From NCBI GenBank assembly GCA_005884825.1, contig VAZT01000729.1, positions 1-5,837 on the forward strand: DNA of 5,837 bases, given 5' to 3'. Origin of the DNA: Alphaproteobacteria bacterium (GTDB lineage Bacteria; Pseudomonadota; Alphaproteobacteria; ATCC43930; CGMCC-115725). How positions within the stretch are numbered: the first letter of the stretch is position 1; the number at the start of each line of letters is the position of its first letter. The position numbers were made by a program, and so were the translations under genes. Below, piece after piece: positions 1-5,008 of the stretch. The notes under the pieces are model-generated. The model was given only the letters and a program-made list of their open reading frames with translations, was not told where the DNA came from and ran no database searches.

Positions 1-749
1 CCTCCGGCGATCCGCGCATGACAATATTCCGCCAGCGCCTTTCGTGATCCGCAATCACGCAGAAAGGTCGGCGGATGAAATTCCACTATGACCTCGACGG
101 TCCCGAGACCCACCATGCTCCATAGGTGGGGCGCCAGGTCGACCGCGCCGTACCATGCGAATAACGGCCGGTAGAGCCGCCCGATCGGTATTCCGTCGAG
201 GCGCGTGTAGGCGAGGGAAACCGGCTGAACAATTACCGGAGGGATGCCTTCAACCTTCTGAGCGGCGGCGAATAATGCGCTTTTGAACGGGCGCACACGA
301 TTGCCGTCTCCGCTCGTGCCTTCGGGAAACAGGATCAGAGCATCACCGTCAGCCAGCCTCTTGCCGATCGCGTCCCGCTGGGCAACGGTGCTGCGCACTC
401 GGCGGTCGACAAAAACACTGCGCTGCAACTTGGCGAGCCAGCCGAAGAACGGCCACCGAGCAACCTCGGATTTGGCGATGAAGGAGCCGGGGATTACCGA
501 GCCGAGGACCGTAATGTCGGTGTAGGAGATGTGATTGGCCGCGTATAAAACCGGGCGCTCGCTGGTTGGTGTGCCGATCACTCGAATTCGAAAGCCGAGG
601 ATCCGACAGCACCAGCGATGATAGAAGACTGGCAAAGTGCTCGTCCAATCGCGGCCCAGGGCCAGACCGATCAACTGAACCGGCATCAGCCCGGCGGTCC
701 AAGCGAAATAGAGCGCGAGGCGAACGAGCCTCAGCGTCGGCGAACCCAT
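1..749 (-). CDS. plsC: PlsC-family 1-acylglycerol-3-phosphate or lyso-ornithine lipid acyltransferase (OlsA-like), 3' end off window
   Basis: This is a membrane-associated O-acyltransferase that transfers a fatty acyl group to a lyso-lipid. The minus-strand frame is open for 249 codons from the ATG at 749 to the left edge, so only the extreme C-terminus is missing. It shows the family signatures in order: the catalytic NHISYTD (NHx4D, residues 72-78), VFVDRR (112-117), FPEGTSGDGNR (141-151, containing the EGT motif) and VQPVSLAYTR (174-183). The first 30 residues are hydrophobic and could anchor it to the inner membrane. A TGA lies in the same frame two codons upstream, so 749 is the first possible ATG; no strong ribosome site is seen. 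That TGA (753-755) is also the expected stop of the preceding OlsB-like gene, so the pair would be translationally coupled. The olsB-plsC arrangement favours an OlsA-like role in ornithine lipid synthesis (inference); ordinary phosphatidic acid synthesis is the alternative. Confidence 0.93.
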   Translation of the reverse strand, partial: MGSPTLRLVRLALYFAWTAGLMPVQLIGLALGRDWTSTLPVFYHRWCCRILGFRIRVIGTPTSERPVLYAANHISYTDITVLGSVIPGSFIAKSEVARWPFFGWLAKLQRSVFVDRRVRSTVAQRDAIGKRLADGDALILFPEGTSGDGNRVRPFKSALFAAAQKVEGIPPVIVQPVSLAYTRLDGIPIGRLYRPLFAWYGAVDLAPHLWSMVGLGTVEVIVEFHPPTFLRDCGSRKALAEYCHARIAG

Positions 750-1509
750 TCTTCAAGCGGTCCATGTAACTTTGGATTGCCGTTCGTAGTGGCGGGAGTA
801 TTTGATACCCTTTAATCAACGGAGGCAGGGTCGCCATTGCCTGAGGCGCATCGATGGCGCACGGTCTGAGCCGGCACATTTCGACGTAGCGCTCGGCGAG
901 AGCGCGCGGCCGCAGCGCCGGAGGTGCGAGATGATATCGATGCAGATATGAAAGCGGCATGGATAGAGCATCGGCATTGGTACCCGGCAGGCTTGCACAG
1001 CCAAACATCAGGACGATGTCGTAATGAAAGACATAGGCAGCAATGCCGCTCCACAATAGCTGCATGGCCGACCGATTGCGATAAGCGGGATCGACGCACG
1101 AGCGGCCCAATTCGAGAACCTCTCCGGCATGGAGCACGACAGAGGAAATGTCGAATTCCTTGGCCGAATAGAAACCACCCAGGCGGGCTGCCGTATCCCG
1201 CCGAATCAGCCGGTAGGTTCCGACTACCCTGCCGGCGCCGTGGCTGTGGTCGAGCACCAGGAGGTGATCGCAATCGTTATCAAACTGGTCGACATCGCGC
1301 CGTCGGCATGCCATTTCCGGCAGTGGCTGGGCGCCGAGCCGCTCATAAAAGATGCGATACCGCAGCGCCTGCGCGGCTTCGATATCTGCCGTAGTTTCTG
1401 CCAGCCGCACCTGCAGGGGGCCGGACCGGATATCGACGATCGTCGGATGCAATCGCGTTGCCGCTGGCAGCGCCGTCTCAAGCGGCGGGATTGATTGCTG
1501 CTCGACCAT
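349..1509 (-). CDS. olsB: OlsB-like GNAT acyltransferase with a frame-disrupted C-terminus
   Basis: This resembles the hemolysin-like GNAT family that includes OlsB, the ornithine N-acyltransferase that uses 3-hydroxyacyl-ACP to make lyso-ornithine lipid. Residues 1-235 from the ATG at 1509 look normal: an ALRYRIFYER segment, GRVVGTYRLIRR, GEVLELGRSCVDPAYR, LMFGCASLPGT, RYVEMCRL and LPPLIKGY. The family then normally continues with about 30 residues containing a glycine-rich FVGDGAV-type stretch. Here that block is absent, and the frame runs out of phase through plsC to a stop at 349, giving about 150 meaningless residues. The expected C-terminus sits one frame away at 753-809. A TTG at 1548 would extend the N-terminus, but ATG 1509 is preferred. 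With its C-terminal core strands lost the protein is probably inactive, unless the break is a sequencing or assembly error. The OlsB name rests on family resemblance and on the plsC neighbour. Confidence 0.8.
   Translation of the reverse strand: MVEQQSIPPLETALPAATRLHPTIVDIRSGPLQVRLAETTADIEAAQALRYRIFYERLGAQPLPEMACRRRDVDQFDNDCDHLLVLDHSHGAGRVVGTYRLIRRDTAARLGGFYSAKEFDISSVVLHAGEVLELGRSCVDPAYRNRSAMQLLWSGIAAYVFHYDIVLMFGCASLPGTNADALSMPLSYLHRYHLAPPALRPRALAERYVEMCRLRPCAIDAPQAMATLPPLIKGYQILPPLRTAIQSYMDRLKNGFADAEARSPRALFRLDRRADAGSVDRSGPGPRLDEHFASLLSSLVLSDPRLSNSSDRHTNQRAPGFIRGQSHLLHRHYGPRLGNPRLLHRQIRGCSVAVLRLARQVAAQCFCRPPSAQHRCPAGRDRQEAG
753..809 (-). pseudogene. Displaced C-terminal fragment of the OlsB-like GNAT
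   Basis: In the frame one base downstream of the main GNAT frame, codons from 809 encode GIKYSRHYERQSKVTWTA and end at TGA 753-755, three bases before the plsC ATG. KYxRHYER is the usual ending of this GNAT family in alphaproteobacteria (recalled, not searched). The main frame leaves the family pattern at TAT (805-807), directly over the start of this fragment. The simplest reading is an internal deletion of 3k+2 bases, about 90-100, that joined GGGTAT to ATCAAATAC. Confidence 0.7.
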
Positions 1510-1575
1510 GTTGCCGGTGATCACCCGGCCTTGTCCGGTTTGGGGCAATGGCCGGTTCGCGGGAACTTGTCCAGA

Positions 1576-1609
1576 GGCGTCCCGAATGGACGCCGTTCAG
1601 CCAACGGCG
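1576..1609 (-). other. Two overlapping stem-loops in the fur-olsB gap
   Basis: Reading the minus strand just after the fur stop, CGCCGTT-GGCTG-AACGGCG (1609 to 1591) forms a perfect 7-bp stem with a 5-base loop. GGCGTCC-ATTCG-GGACGCC (1594 to 1576) forms a second perfect 7-bp stem. The two share four bases (GGCG) and cannot fully form together. Neither is followed by a T run, so they are not a standard intrinsic terminator. They could act as a weak terminator, an RNA 3'-end stabiliser or an attenuator-like switch before olsB. Chance pairing in GC-rich DNA is also possible. Confidence 0.4.
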
Positions 1610-1615
1610 AAACGG

Positions 1616-2047
1616 TCATTCCGTATCGGATCTCGGCTTTCCGCCACGCGGAACCGCATACAGTTCGAGGCGATGCCCGACCAGCTCGTAGCCAAGTTCA
1701 TCGGCGACGATCTGCTGCAGACGTTCGATATCCTCGTTGCGAAACTCGATCACCCGACCAGACTGCAGGTCGATGAGATGGTCGTGATGCGCGCTCGGCA
1801 TTTCCTCGTAGCGGGATCGGCCATCGCCGAAATCGTGCCGGGCAATGATGCTCGCCTCTTCGAACAGCCGAACCGTCCGGTAGACGGTCGCAATGCTGAT
1901 GCGGGAGTCAATCGCGGTTGCTCGCCGGTAGACCTGTTCCACATCAGGGTGATCGGCGGATTCTGACAACACTCGCGCAATTACCCGTCTCTGCTCGGTC
2001 ATCTTTAGACCCTTCTCGAGACAGAGTTGCTCCAACCGTGAGGTCAT
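1616..2047 (-). CDS. fur: Fur-family metal-responsive transcriptional regulator
   Basis: This is a 143-residue Fur-family repressor, expected to be a dimer that binds DNA when loaded with Fe(II), or Mn(II) in Mur-type alphaproteobacterial members. The N-terminal winged helix contains KMTEQRRVIARVL (15-27), HPDVEQVYRRA (33-43) and the recognition helix region ISIATVYRTVRLFEEA (50-65). The metal and dimer domain has E81, the HHDH cluster (87-90), VIEF (99-102) and H125. The usual Cys pairs are absent: the position after HHDHLI reads DLQSG, which is normal for alphaproteobacterial Fur/Mur. It lacks the HHH heme motif of Irr. The ATG at 2047 is preferred because GGAG lies five bases upstream; an in-frame ATG at 2107 would add 20 residues without family resemblance. 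The gene is complete and undamaged. Fur versus Mur versus Zur cannot be fixed by eye, but Fur/Mur is most likely. Confidence 0.93.
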   Translation of the reverse strand: MTSRLEQLCLEKGLKMTEQRRVIARVLSESADHPDVEQVYRRATAIDSRISIATVYRTVRLFEEASIIARHDFGDGRSRYEEMPSAHHDHLIDLQSGRVIEFRNEDIERLQQIVADELGYELVGHRLELYAVPRGGKPRSDTE

Positions 2048-2081
2048 CGCGTCTCCGTGATCGAGAGGCTCATCGACCGGT

Positions 2082-2103
2082 ACTATATCCGAAAGGATCG
2101 GAT
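2082..2103 (-). promoter_or_regulatory. Candidate fur promoter element with overlapping inverted repeat
   Basis: In the 111-base mucR-fur gap the minus strand reads TATAGT (2087 to 2082), a plausible -10 hexamer about 35 bases before the fur ATG. It adjoins a perfect inverted repeat, ATCCGA-TCCTT-TCGGAT (2103 to 2087). A repeat abutting the -10 could be an operator, possibly for autoregulation, but it does not resemble a classic Fur box and no good -35 is evident. The rest of the gap shows nothing clear. Confidence 0.3.
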
Positions 2104-2158
2104 GCACCTACTTAACCGATGAAGGCGCATCGTATCGTCGACCGCAAGCGCCAAGCAA

Positions 2159-2575
2159 TCAGGCCCGAGACCGCCTTGCGCGGGTTCCCAGACCGATTTC
2201 CTTGGCGAGGCGGGAACGCTGACGAGCGTAGTTGGGGGCTACCATCGGGTAATCCGCACTCAATCCCCAGCGCTCACGATAAGCCTCGGGCGTCATGTTG
2301 TAAGCGGTCTTGAGATGCCGCTTTAGCATCTTGAGTTTCTTACCGTCTTCGAGGCAGATGATGTAATCCGGGTTGACGGATTTCTTGACCGGAACGGCAG
2401 GCTGCGGACGTTCTGTCGGGATTGCCGGGACACTGCCGATGTTGGCTAGGGAATTATATACTTGGTTGATCAGCTGGGGCAGATCACCAACCGCGACGGT
2501 ATTGTTGGAAACGTGCGCAGCGACGATCTCCGTCGTCAACGTCAGCAAATCGTTGCCCTGATCCGAGTTGTTCAT
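2159..2575 (-). CDS. mucR: MucR/Ros-family zinc-finger-like transcriptional regulator
   Basis: This is a 138-residue MucR/Ros-family DNA-binding protein. Such proteins are H-NS-like silencers that bind AT-rich DNA and oligomerise through the N-terminus. Residues 1-47 form the typical N-terminal segment (LLTLTTEIVAAHVSNNTV, then LPQLINQVYNSL). A proline-rich linker (50-62) leads to the DNA-binding domain YIICLEDGKKLKMLKRHL (71-88), then NMTPEAYRERWGL (93-105) and DYPMVAPNYARQRS (108-121), ending in a basic tail. The finger has C74, D77 and H87, but A91-Y92 where zinc-binding relatives carry the second His. Binding could be zinc-free, as reported for some Mesorhizobium Ros homologues. The ATG at 2575 matches the family start; a TTG at 2659 would add 28 atypical residues and would place the likely promoter inside the gene. 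The gene is intact and sits between rimI and fur, an order I recall from other Rhodospirillales. Confidence 0.93.
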   Translation of the reverse strand: MNNSDQGNDLLTLTTEIVAAHVSNNTVAVGDLPQLINQVYNSLANIGSVPAIPTERPQPAVPVKKSVNPDYIICLEDGKKLKMLKRHLKTAYNMTPEAYRERWGLSADYPMVAPNYARQRSRLAKEIGLGTRARRSRA

Positions 2576-2605
2576 CACAATGATCCCGCCGTGAGTCTGA
2601 TTTCG

Positions 2606-2634
2606 AATATAATTAACACTCGGCGGCGAAGCAA
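2606..2634 (-). promoter_or_regulatory. Candidate mucR promoter and possible autoregulatory AT-rich site
   Basis: The minus strand has TTGCTT (2634 to 2629), a 17-base spacer and TATATT (2611 to 2606), good spacing for a sigma-70-type promoter. It predicts a transcript start near 2598 and a leader of about 23 bases before the mucR ATG. The stretch TTAATTATATTCGAAAT (2616 to 2600) is the most AT-rich segment noticed here and resembles the T-A-rich sites bound by MucR/Ros, which often repress their own genes. Autoregulation is inferred, not shown. Confidence 0.5.
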
Positions 2635-2671
2635 TCGGTTCAATGAACGATTTCTTCAAACTCGTGCGCCT

Positions 2672-3118
2672 TCAAGAACATCCGTGATGAAGCGCAAGAA
2701 ACTGACAGGCAAGATGGGATGACGCAAGCTCAAATTGGCAGCAAGGCTGTTGGCAGCTGCCAGCGTATAATGCGCTCGCCGCTTCGTTGTCCGACGCCAT
2801 TTCGAGCACGACGCGCTCGGCGCCGCGCGATCGGGCTTCGCCGCATATCGCGTCGAGAAGAGCCGAACCAATTCCGCGCCGCCGATGCTCCGGTAGGACG
2901 CCGAGCGACACGATTTCAGCTTCCTCGCCAAGCGCAAGAGCCAAGGCAAACCCAACCGGGGCGGTTTTCGCCCACCCGACTCGGCCAAAAAACCCTGGGA
3001 TGCCCATTATTTGCTCGATTGCTCCGGCGTCCCACGGATCATCAGGAAAGCACGCGCGGTGGAGCAGGGATATCGGGCCGACCGCGCCGCGCGGCAGCGG
3101 CTCGATACGCGAAGTCAT
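2672..3118 (-). CDS. rimI: RimI-like ribosomal protein S18 alanine N-acetyltransferase with abnormal C-terminus
   Basis: This GNAT-fold acetyltransferase is expected to acetylate the N-terminal Ala of ribosomal protein S18 using acetyl-CoA. Visible family features are HRACFPDDPWD (20-30), EAEIVSLGVLPEHRRRGIG (66-84, including the acetyl-CoA pyrophosphate-binding RRxGxG loop) and the LEMASDNEAASALY segment (105-118). E106 and Y118 match the catalytic Glu and Tyr described in Salmonella RimI. After ALYA (119) the family should continue GF...GxRxxYY...DAxxM. Instead 29 unrelated residues follow (GSCQQPCCQFEL...), and neither other frame restores the motif. The C-terminal strands are therefore lost and the visible tail is probably former intergenic DNA. 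The break coincides with a palindrome and direct repeats at 2735-2762. The gene follows tsaB, its common neighbour. The ATG at 3118 has no strong ribosome site, suggesting coupling to tsaB. Function is doubtful if the sequence is correct. Confidence 0.82.
   Translation of the reverse strand: MTSRIEPLPRGAVGPISLLHRACFPDDPWDAGAIEQIMGIPGFFGRVGWAKTAPVGFALALALGEEAEIVSLGVLPEHRRRGIGSALLDAICGEARSRGAERVVLEMASDNEAASALYAGSCQQPCCQFELASSHLACQFLALHHGCS
2735..2762. repeat. 12-bp palindrome plus direct repeat at the rimI break
   Basis: TGGCAGCTGCCA (2751-2762) is a perfect palindrome. TTGGCAGC occurs at 2735-2742 and again at 2750-2757, seven bases apart. These lie immediately after the last recognisable rimI codon, so they are candidates for the slippage or deletion junction that removed the rimI C-terminus. 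From here to the mucR promoter no gene or terminator is seen. Confidence 0.6.
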
Positions 3119-3152
3119 GTTCTGTCGAGGCTCGCGTATTACAGTATCTCAG

Positions 3153-3842
3153 CTAGTGTGATGTCGGGGGGCGAAGATAGAGCGGACGCGGAAGATCCGC
3201 TGCGCTCCCGCGCCGCAACCGGCGAAGCCCGGCTCGCAGACTCCCGACCGCGCCGGGTGCCGAACCTTCGAGTACGGCGGTGTCTGGCCGCTGCGCTAAC
3301 GCTGCCGCGGCGCGCTGCGCTGCGTCGCCGGCGACCAGCAACGGGTTCGCGCCGATGGTCGCGGTCACAGCCTCGCGAAGCAAGAACGGCATGATTGCCG
3401 CTGGCTCGCCAAGCGCACCGCCATGCGGATCGAAGAATTGGACGTAGAGGTCTTCGCGACGGCTTTCGAGAGCGACCAGCAACACGCGGGTTTCCAAGCA
3501 GTCCCTCCGGACCGCTTCGACTGCGACTGCGTCAAGGCTGGTGACGCCGAGCAGCCGCGCGCCAGTCGCCAGCACTATTCCGCGTGCCGCCGCAAGCCCG
3601 GCGCGGATTCCGGTAAAACTGCCTGGTCCGATGGTTGCCACGACAAGGTCGAGTGAGGCGGCCATTTGCCCCGCCTCGCGCATAGCCTTGTCCACCAATG
3701 GCAGAAGCGCTTCAGCTTGGCCGTGCATCGTGTCTATACGCTCCTCGACGACCACCTGTTCGCCGAGACTGACGGCCACCGAGCACGCCAACCCCGCCGC
3801 ATCGAGGGCCAGGATAACCCCCGGCGAGCCGGCGCCGCTCAT
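3153..3842 (-). CDS. tsaB: TsaB (YeaZ), tRNA t6A37 threonylcarbamoyladenosine synthesis partner protein
   Basis: TsaB is an ASKHA-fold protein that pairs with TsaD (and TsaE) to transfer threonylcarbamoyl from TC-AMP to A37 of ANN-decoding tRNAs in the cytoplasm; it is generally essential. The 229-residue product starts with the nucleotide-fold strand VILALDAAGLACSVAV (9-24). It carries HGQAEALLPLV (40-50) and the signature IGPGSFTGIRAGLAAARG (71-88), and ends PLYLRPPTSH. The family usually ends LYLRPPDVTL. In the adjacent frame the DNA encodes PPDITLAEIL followed by TAA at 3139-3141, so one missing C in the six-C run (3166-3171) explains the odd end. Only the last few residues are affected, so activity is probably kept. 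The ATG at 3842 overlaps the TGA of a short upstream open stretch (CAATGA) and has no clear ribosome site, suggesting translational coupling. Confidence 0.94.
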   Translation of the reverse strand: MSGAGSPGVILALDAAGLACSVAVSLGEQVVVEERIDTMHGQAEALLPLVDKAMREAGQMAASLDLVVATIGPGSFTGIRAGLAAARGIVLATGARLLGVTSLDAVAVEAVRRDCLETRVLLVALESRREDLYVQFFDPHGGALGEPAAIMPFLLREAVTATIGANPLLVAGDAAQRAAAALAQRPDTAVLEGSAPGAVGSLRAGLRRLRRGSAADLPRPLYLRPPTSH

Positions 3843-3920
3843 TGCACCAGAGCTAGGGCTGTCGATCCGATCTCTCTCTTCGCCAGCCGCGCTACCTCAG
3901 ACAGAATACGATCGGGGCGC

Positions 3921-4346
3921 TTAGACTGCGCGCACTTCGACCACCTCCGGGATGTAGTGCCGTAGCATGTTCTCGATGCCCGCCTTCAACGTCGCGGTTG
4001 AACTCGGGCATCCGGAGCAGGAGCCTTGCATATGCAGATAGACGACGCCGTCCTCAAAATCGTGAAAGATTATGTCACCACCGTCCTGCGCGACGGCCGG
4101 GCGCACGCGGGTCTCCAGCAGTTCCTTAATCTGAGCCACGACCTCGTCTTCGTCTTCCTCACTCGTTGCCGCTGCCGCCCTGGTTACTGGATCGCCGAGC
4201 AAGACGGGCCGACCGGCGGTAAAATGCTCCATGATAACGGCAAGTATCGCCGGCTTTAGCCGGTACCAGTCCCCCTCTTCGCTCTTCGTCACCGTGACGA
4301 AATCGCCACCAAGAAACACCCCGGTTCCGACGTCATCACCGGACAC
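3921..4346 (-). CDS. nfuA: NfuA/NifU-like Fe-S cluster carrier, N-terminal domain truncated by a frame break
   Basis: Nfu-type proteins carry a [4Fe-4S] cluster on a dimer and deliver it to client enzymes. This frame encodes 141 residues from a GTG at 4346. GVFLGGDFVTVTK (9-21) and LKPAILAVIMEHF (30-42) are the second half of the N-terminal Nfu domain. An acidic linker (63-68) follows, then the NifU domain (69-141) with RPAVAQDGGDI and the cluster-binding CSGC (C110, C113), ending IPEVVEVRAV. The cluster domain is intact. The family usually has about 185 residues and begins MFIQTE; that start is present at 4402 but in a different frame, so this ORF lacks a proper beginning. The GTG at 4346 has no ribosome site. 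If the sequence is right, full-length NfuA is not made without a -1 frameshift, and even then about 30 residues are missing. It lies downstream of uspA. Confidence 0.85.
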   Translation of the reverse strand: MSGDDVGTGVFLGGDFVTVTKSEEGDWYRLKPAILAVIMEHFTAGRPVLLGDPVTRAAAATSEEDEDEVVAQIKELLETRVRPAVAQDGGDIIFHDFEDGVVYLHMQGSCSGCPSSTATLKAGIENMLRHYIPEVVEVRAV

Positions 4347-4402
4347 CCCGGCAGGAATTTCAGCGTCGCCGGGTTCGGCGTTTGCTCGGTCTGGATGAAC
4401 AT
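4289..4402 (-). pseudogene. Displaced N-terminal start of NfuA
   Basis: From the ATG at 4402, with GGAG seven bases upstream (4410-4413), the DNA encodes MFIQTEQTPNPATLKFLPG, an unmistakable NfuA N-terminus, followed by CPVMTSEP. This frame then leaves the family pattern and stops at TGA 4289-4291 after 37 codons. The rest of nfuA lies in the frame one base back. The family normally has a GTADF...LAERLF-type block of about 30 residues between the two halves, so a deletion of 3k+1 bases near GGAACCGGGG (about 4315-4326) is the simplest explanation. The good ribosome site marks this as the true translation start. Confidence 0.8.
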
Positions 4403-4472
4403 TAAGGGGCTCCGACGGTAAAGGAACGGGAGATGGGCTCTTACCATGGGGCGTCGGCTCACCGAATCAACC

Positions 4473-4487
4473 CTCGGCTCGGCTCGG
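4473..4487. repeat. Three tandem CTCGG units in the uspA-nfuA gap
   Basis: CTCGG is repeated three times head to tail directly after the uspA stop. This short repeat may be a replication-slippage site. The remainder of this 94-base gap contains the nfuA ribosome site but no convincing promoter or terminator. Confidence 0.45.
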
Positions 4488-4496
4488 GCTTGCCGC

Positions 4497-4973
4497 TCAA
4501 CTTATGGAATCCAGCTGTTCCATGGTGGCGCTGCCAGGGACGATGGTGATCGGAACGCGTAACCGGGCCGCTGGCTTGCCGGTCAGATACGAGATGAGCG
4601 GTCCCGGTCCCTCGGGACCGGTTCCGGCGGCCAATACTAGTATCGAAATGCTCGGCTCCTCGTTGATCAACGCCAACAACTCATCACGGCGCACCCCCTC
4701 GCGGATATAGACGATTGGCATAGAGCCGGCGATCGGCGATATCTCTTCGCACAGCCGATGCATCAGCTGTTCCGCTTCTTCCCGGCGCTCTTCGCGCGCC
4801 AAATCCTCGATCGCGCGCCAATGCTGGAGCTCCGAGGGCTCGATCACGTAGAGCAATGCAACCCGTCCGCCTGTGTGAGCAGCGCGGCGCGCTGCATAAT
4901 GGACGGCGATCTGAAGCTCCTCCGTTTCGTCGACCACAACGAGGAAAACGCGCTGATGTGCGATCTCTGCCAT
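4497..4973 (-). CDS. Universal stress protein (UspA family)
   Basis: This is a cytoplasmic single-domain Usp protein of 158 residues with the alpha/beta Rossmann-like fold. VFLVVVDETEELQIAVHYAARRA (9-31) is the first strand and helix, and RVALLYVIEP the second strand. An Arg/Glu-rich helix (EERREEAEQLMHRL) and VYIREGVRRDELLALI follow, then ISILVLAAGTGPEGPGPLIS, and the closing strand RVPITIVPG. The late glycine segment is GTGPEGPGP rather than the textbook Gx2Gx9GS/T ATP motif, so ATP binding is uncertain. The ATG at 4973 fits the family start and lies 35 bases after the TIGR02186 stop. An in-frame ATG at 5042 would overlap that gene and add 23 residues. It is intact, and is probably in one operon with the two genes upstream. 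Its client is unknown. Confidence 0.9.
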   Translation of the reverse strand: MAEIAHQRVFLVVVDETEELQIAVHYAARRAAHTGGRVALLYVIEPSELQHWRAIEDLAREERREEAEQLMHRLCEEISPIAGSMPIVYIREGVRRDELLALINEEPSISILVLAAGTGPEGPGPLISYLTGKPAARLRVPITIVPGSATMEQLDSIS

Positions 4974-5008
4974 CTGTAGATCTTTTGCCGGCCCCGCTTC
5001 TGATAGGG

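Noticed and set aside
812..1273. 153-codon minus-strand open frame
   Set aside because: It is an alternative frame within the OlsB-like GNAT, rich in Arg/Ser/Cys and without domain features.
924..1394. 156-codon plus-strand open frame
   Set aside because: It is antisense to the GNAT core domain, with composition typical of a GC-rich shadow frame.
1576..1609. Intrinsic terminator after fur
   Set aside because: The stems are good but no T run follows either one, so I list them only as stem-loops.
1352..1966. 204-codon plus-strand open frame
   Set aside because: It lies antisense across fur and olsB, has no family resemblance, and is the complement shadow of well-supported genes on the other strand.
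2576..2659. 28-residue N-terminal extension of MucR from TTG 2659
   Set aside because: The extension does not resemble the family and covers the likely promoter; the ATG at 2575 matches the usual MucR start.
2656..2988. 110-codon minus-strand frame overlapping rimI
   Set aside because: I tested it as the possible frameshifted rimI C-terminus; its tail (ILPVSFLRFITDVLEGARV) lacks the GF/YY/DA motifs and its first part is a rimI shadow.
4289..4402. Programmed -1 frameshift joining the two nfuA frames
   Set aside because: No A/T-rich slippery heptamer is present, and even a frameshift would leave about 30 family residues missing, so a deletion fits better.
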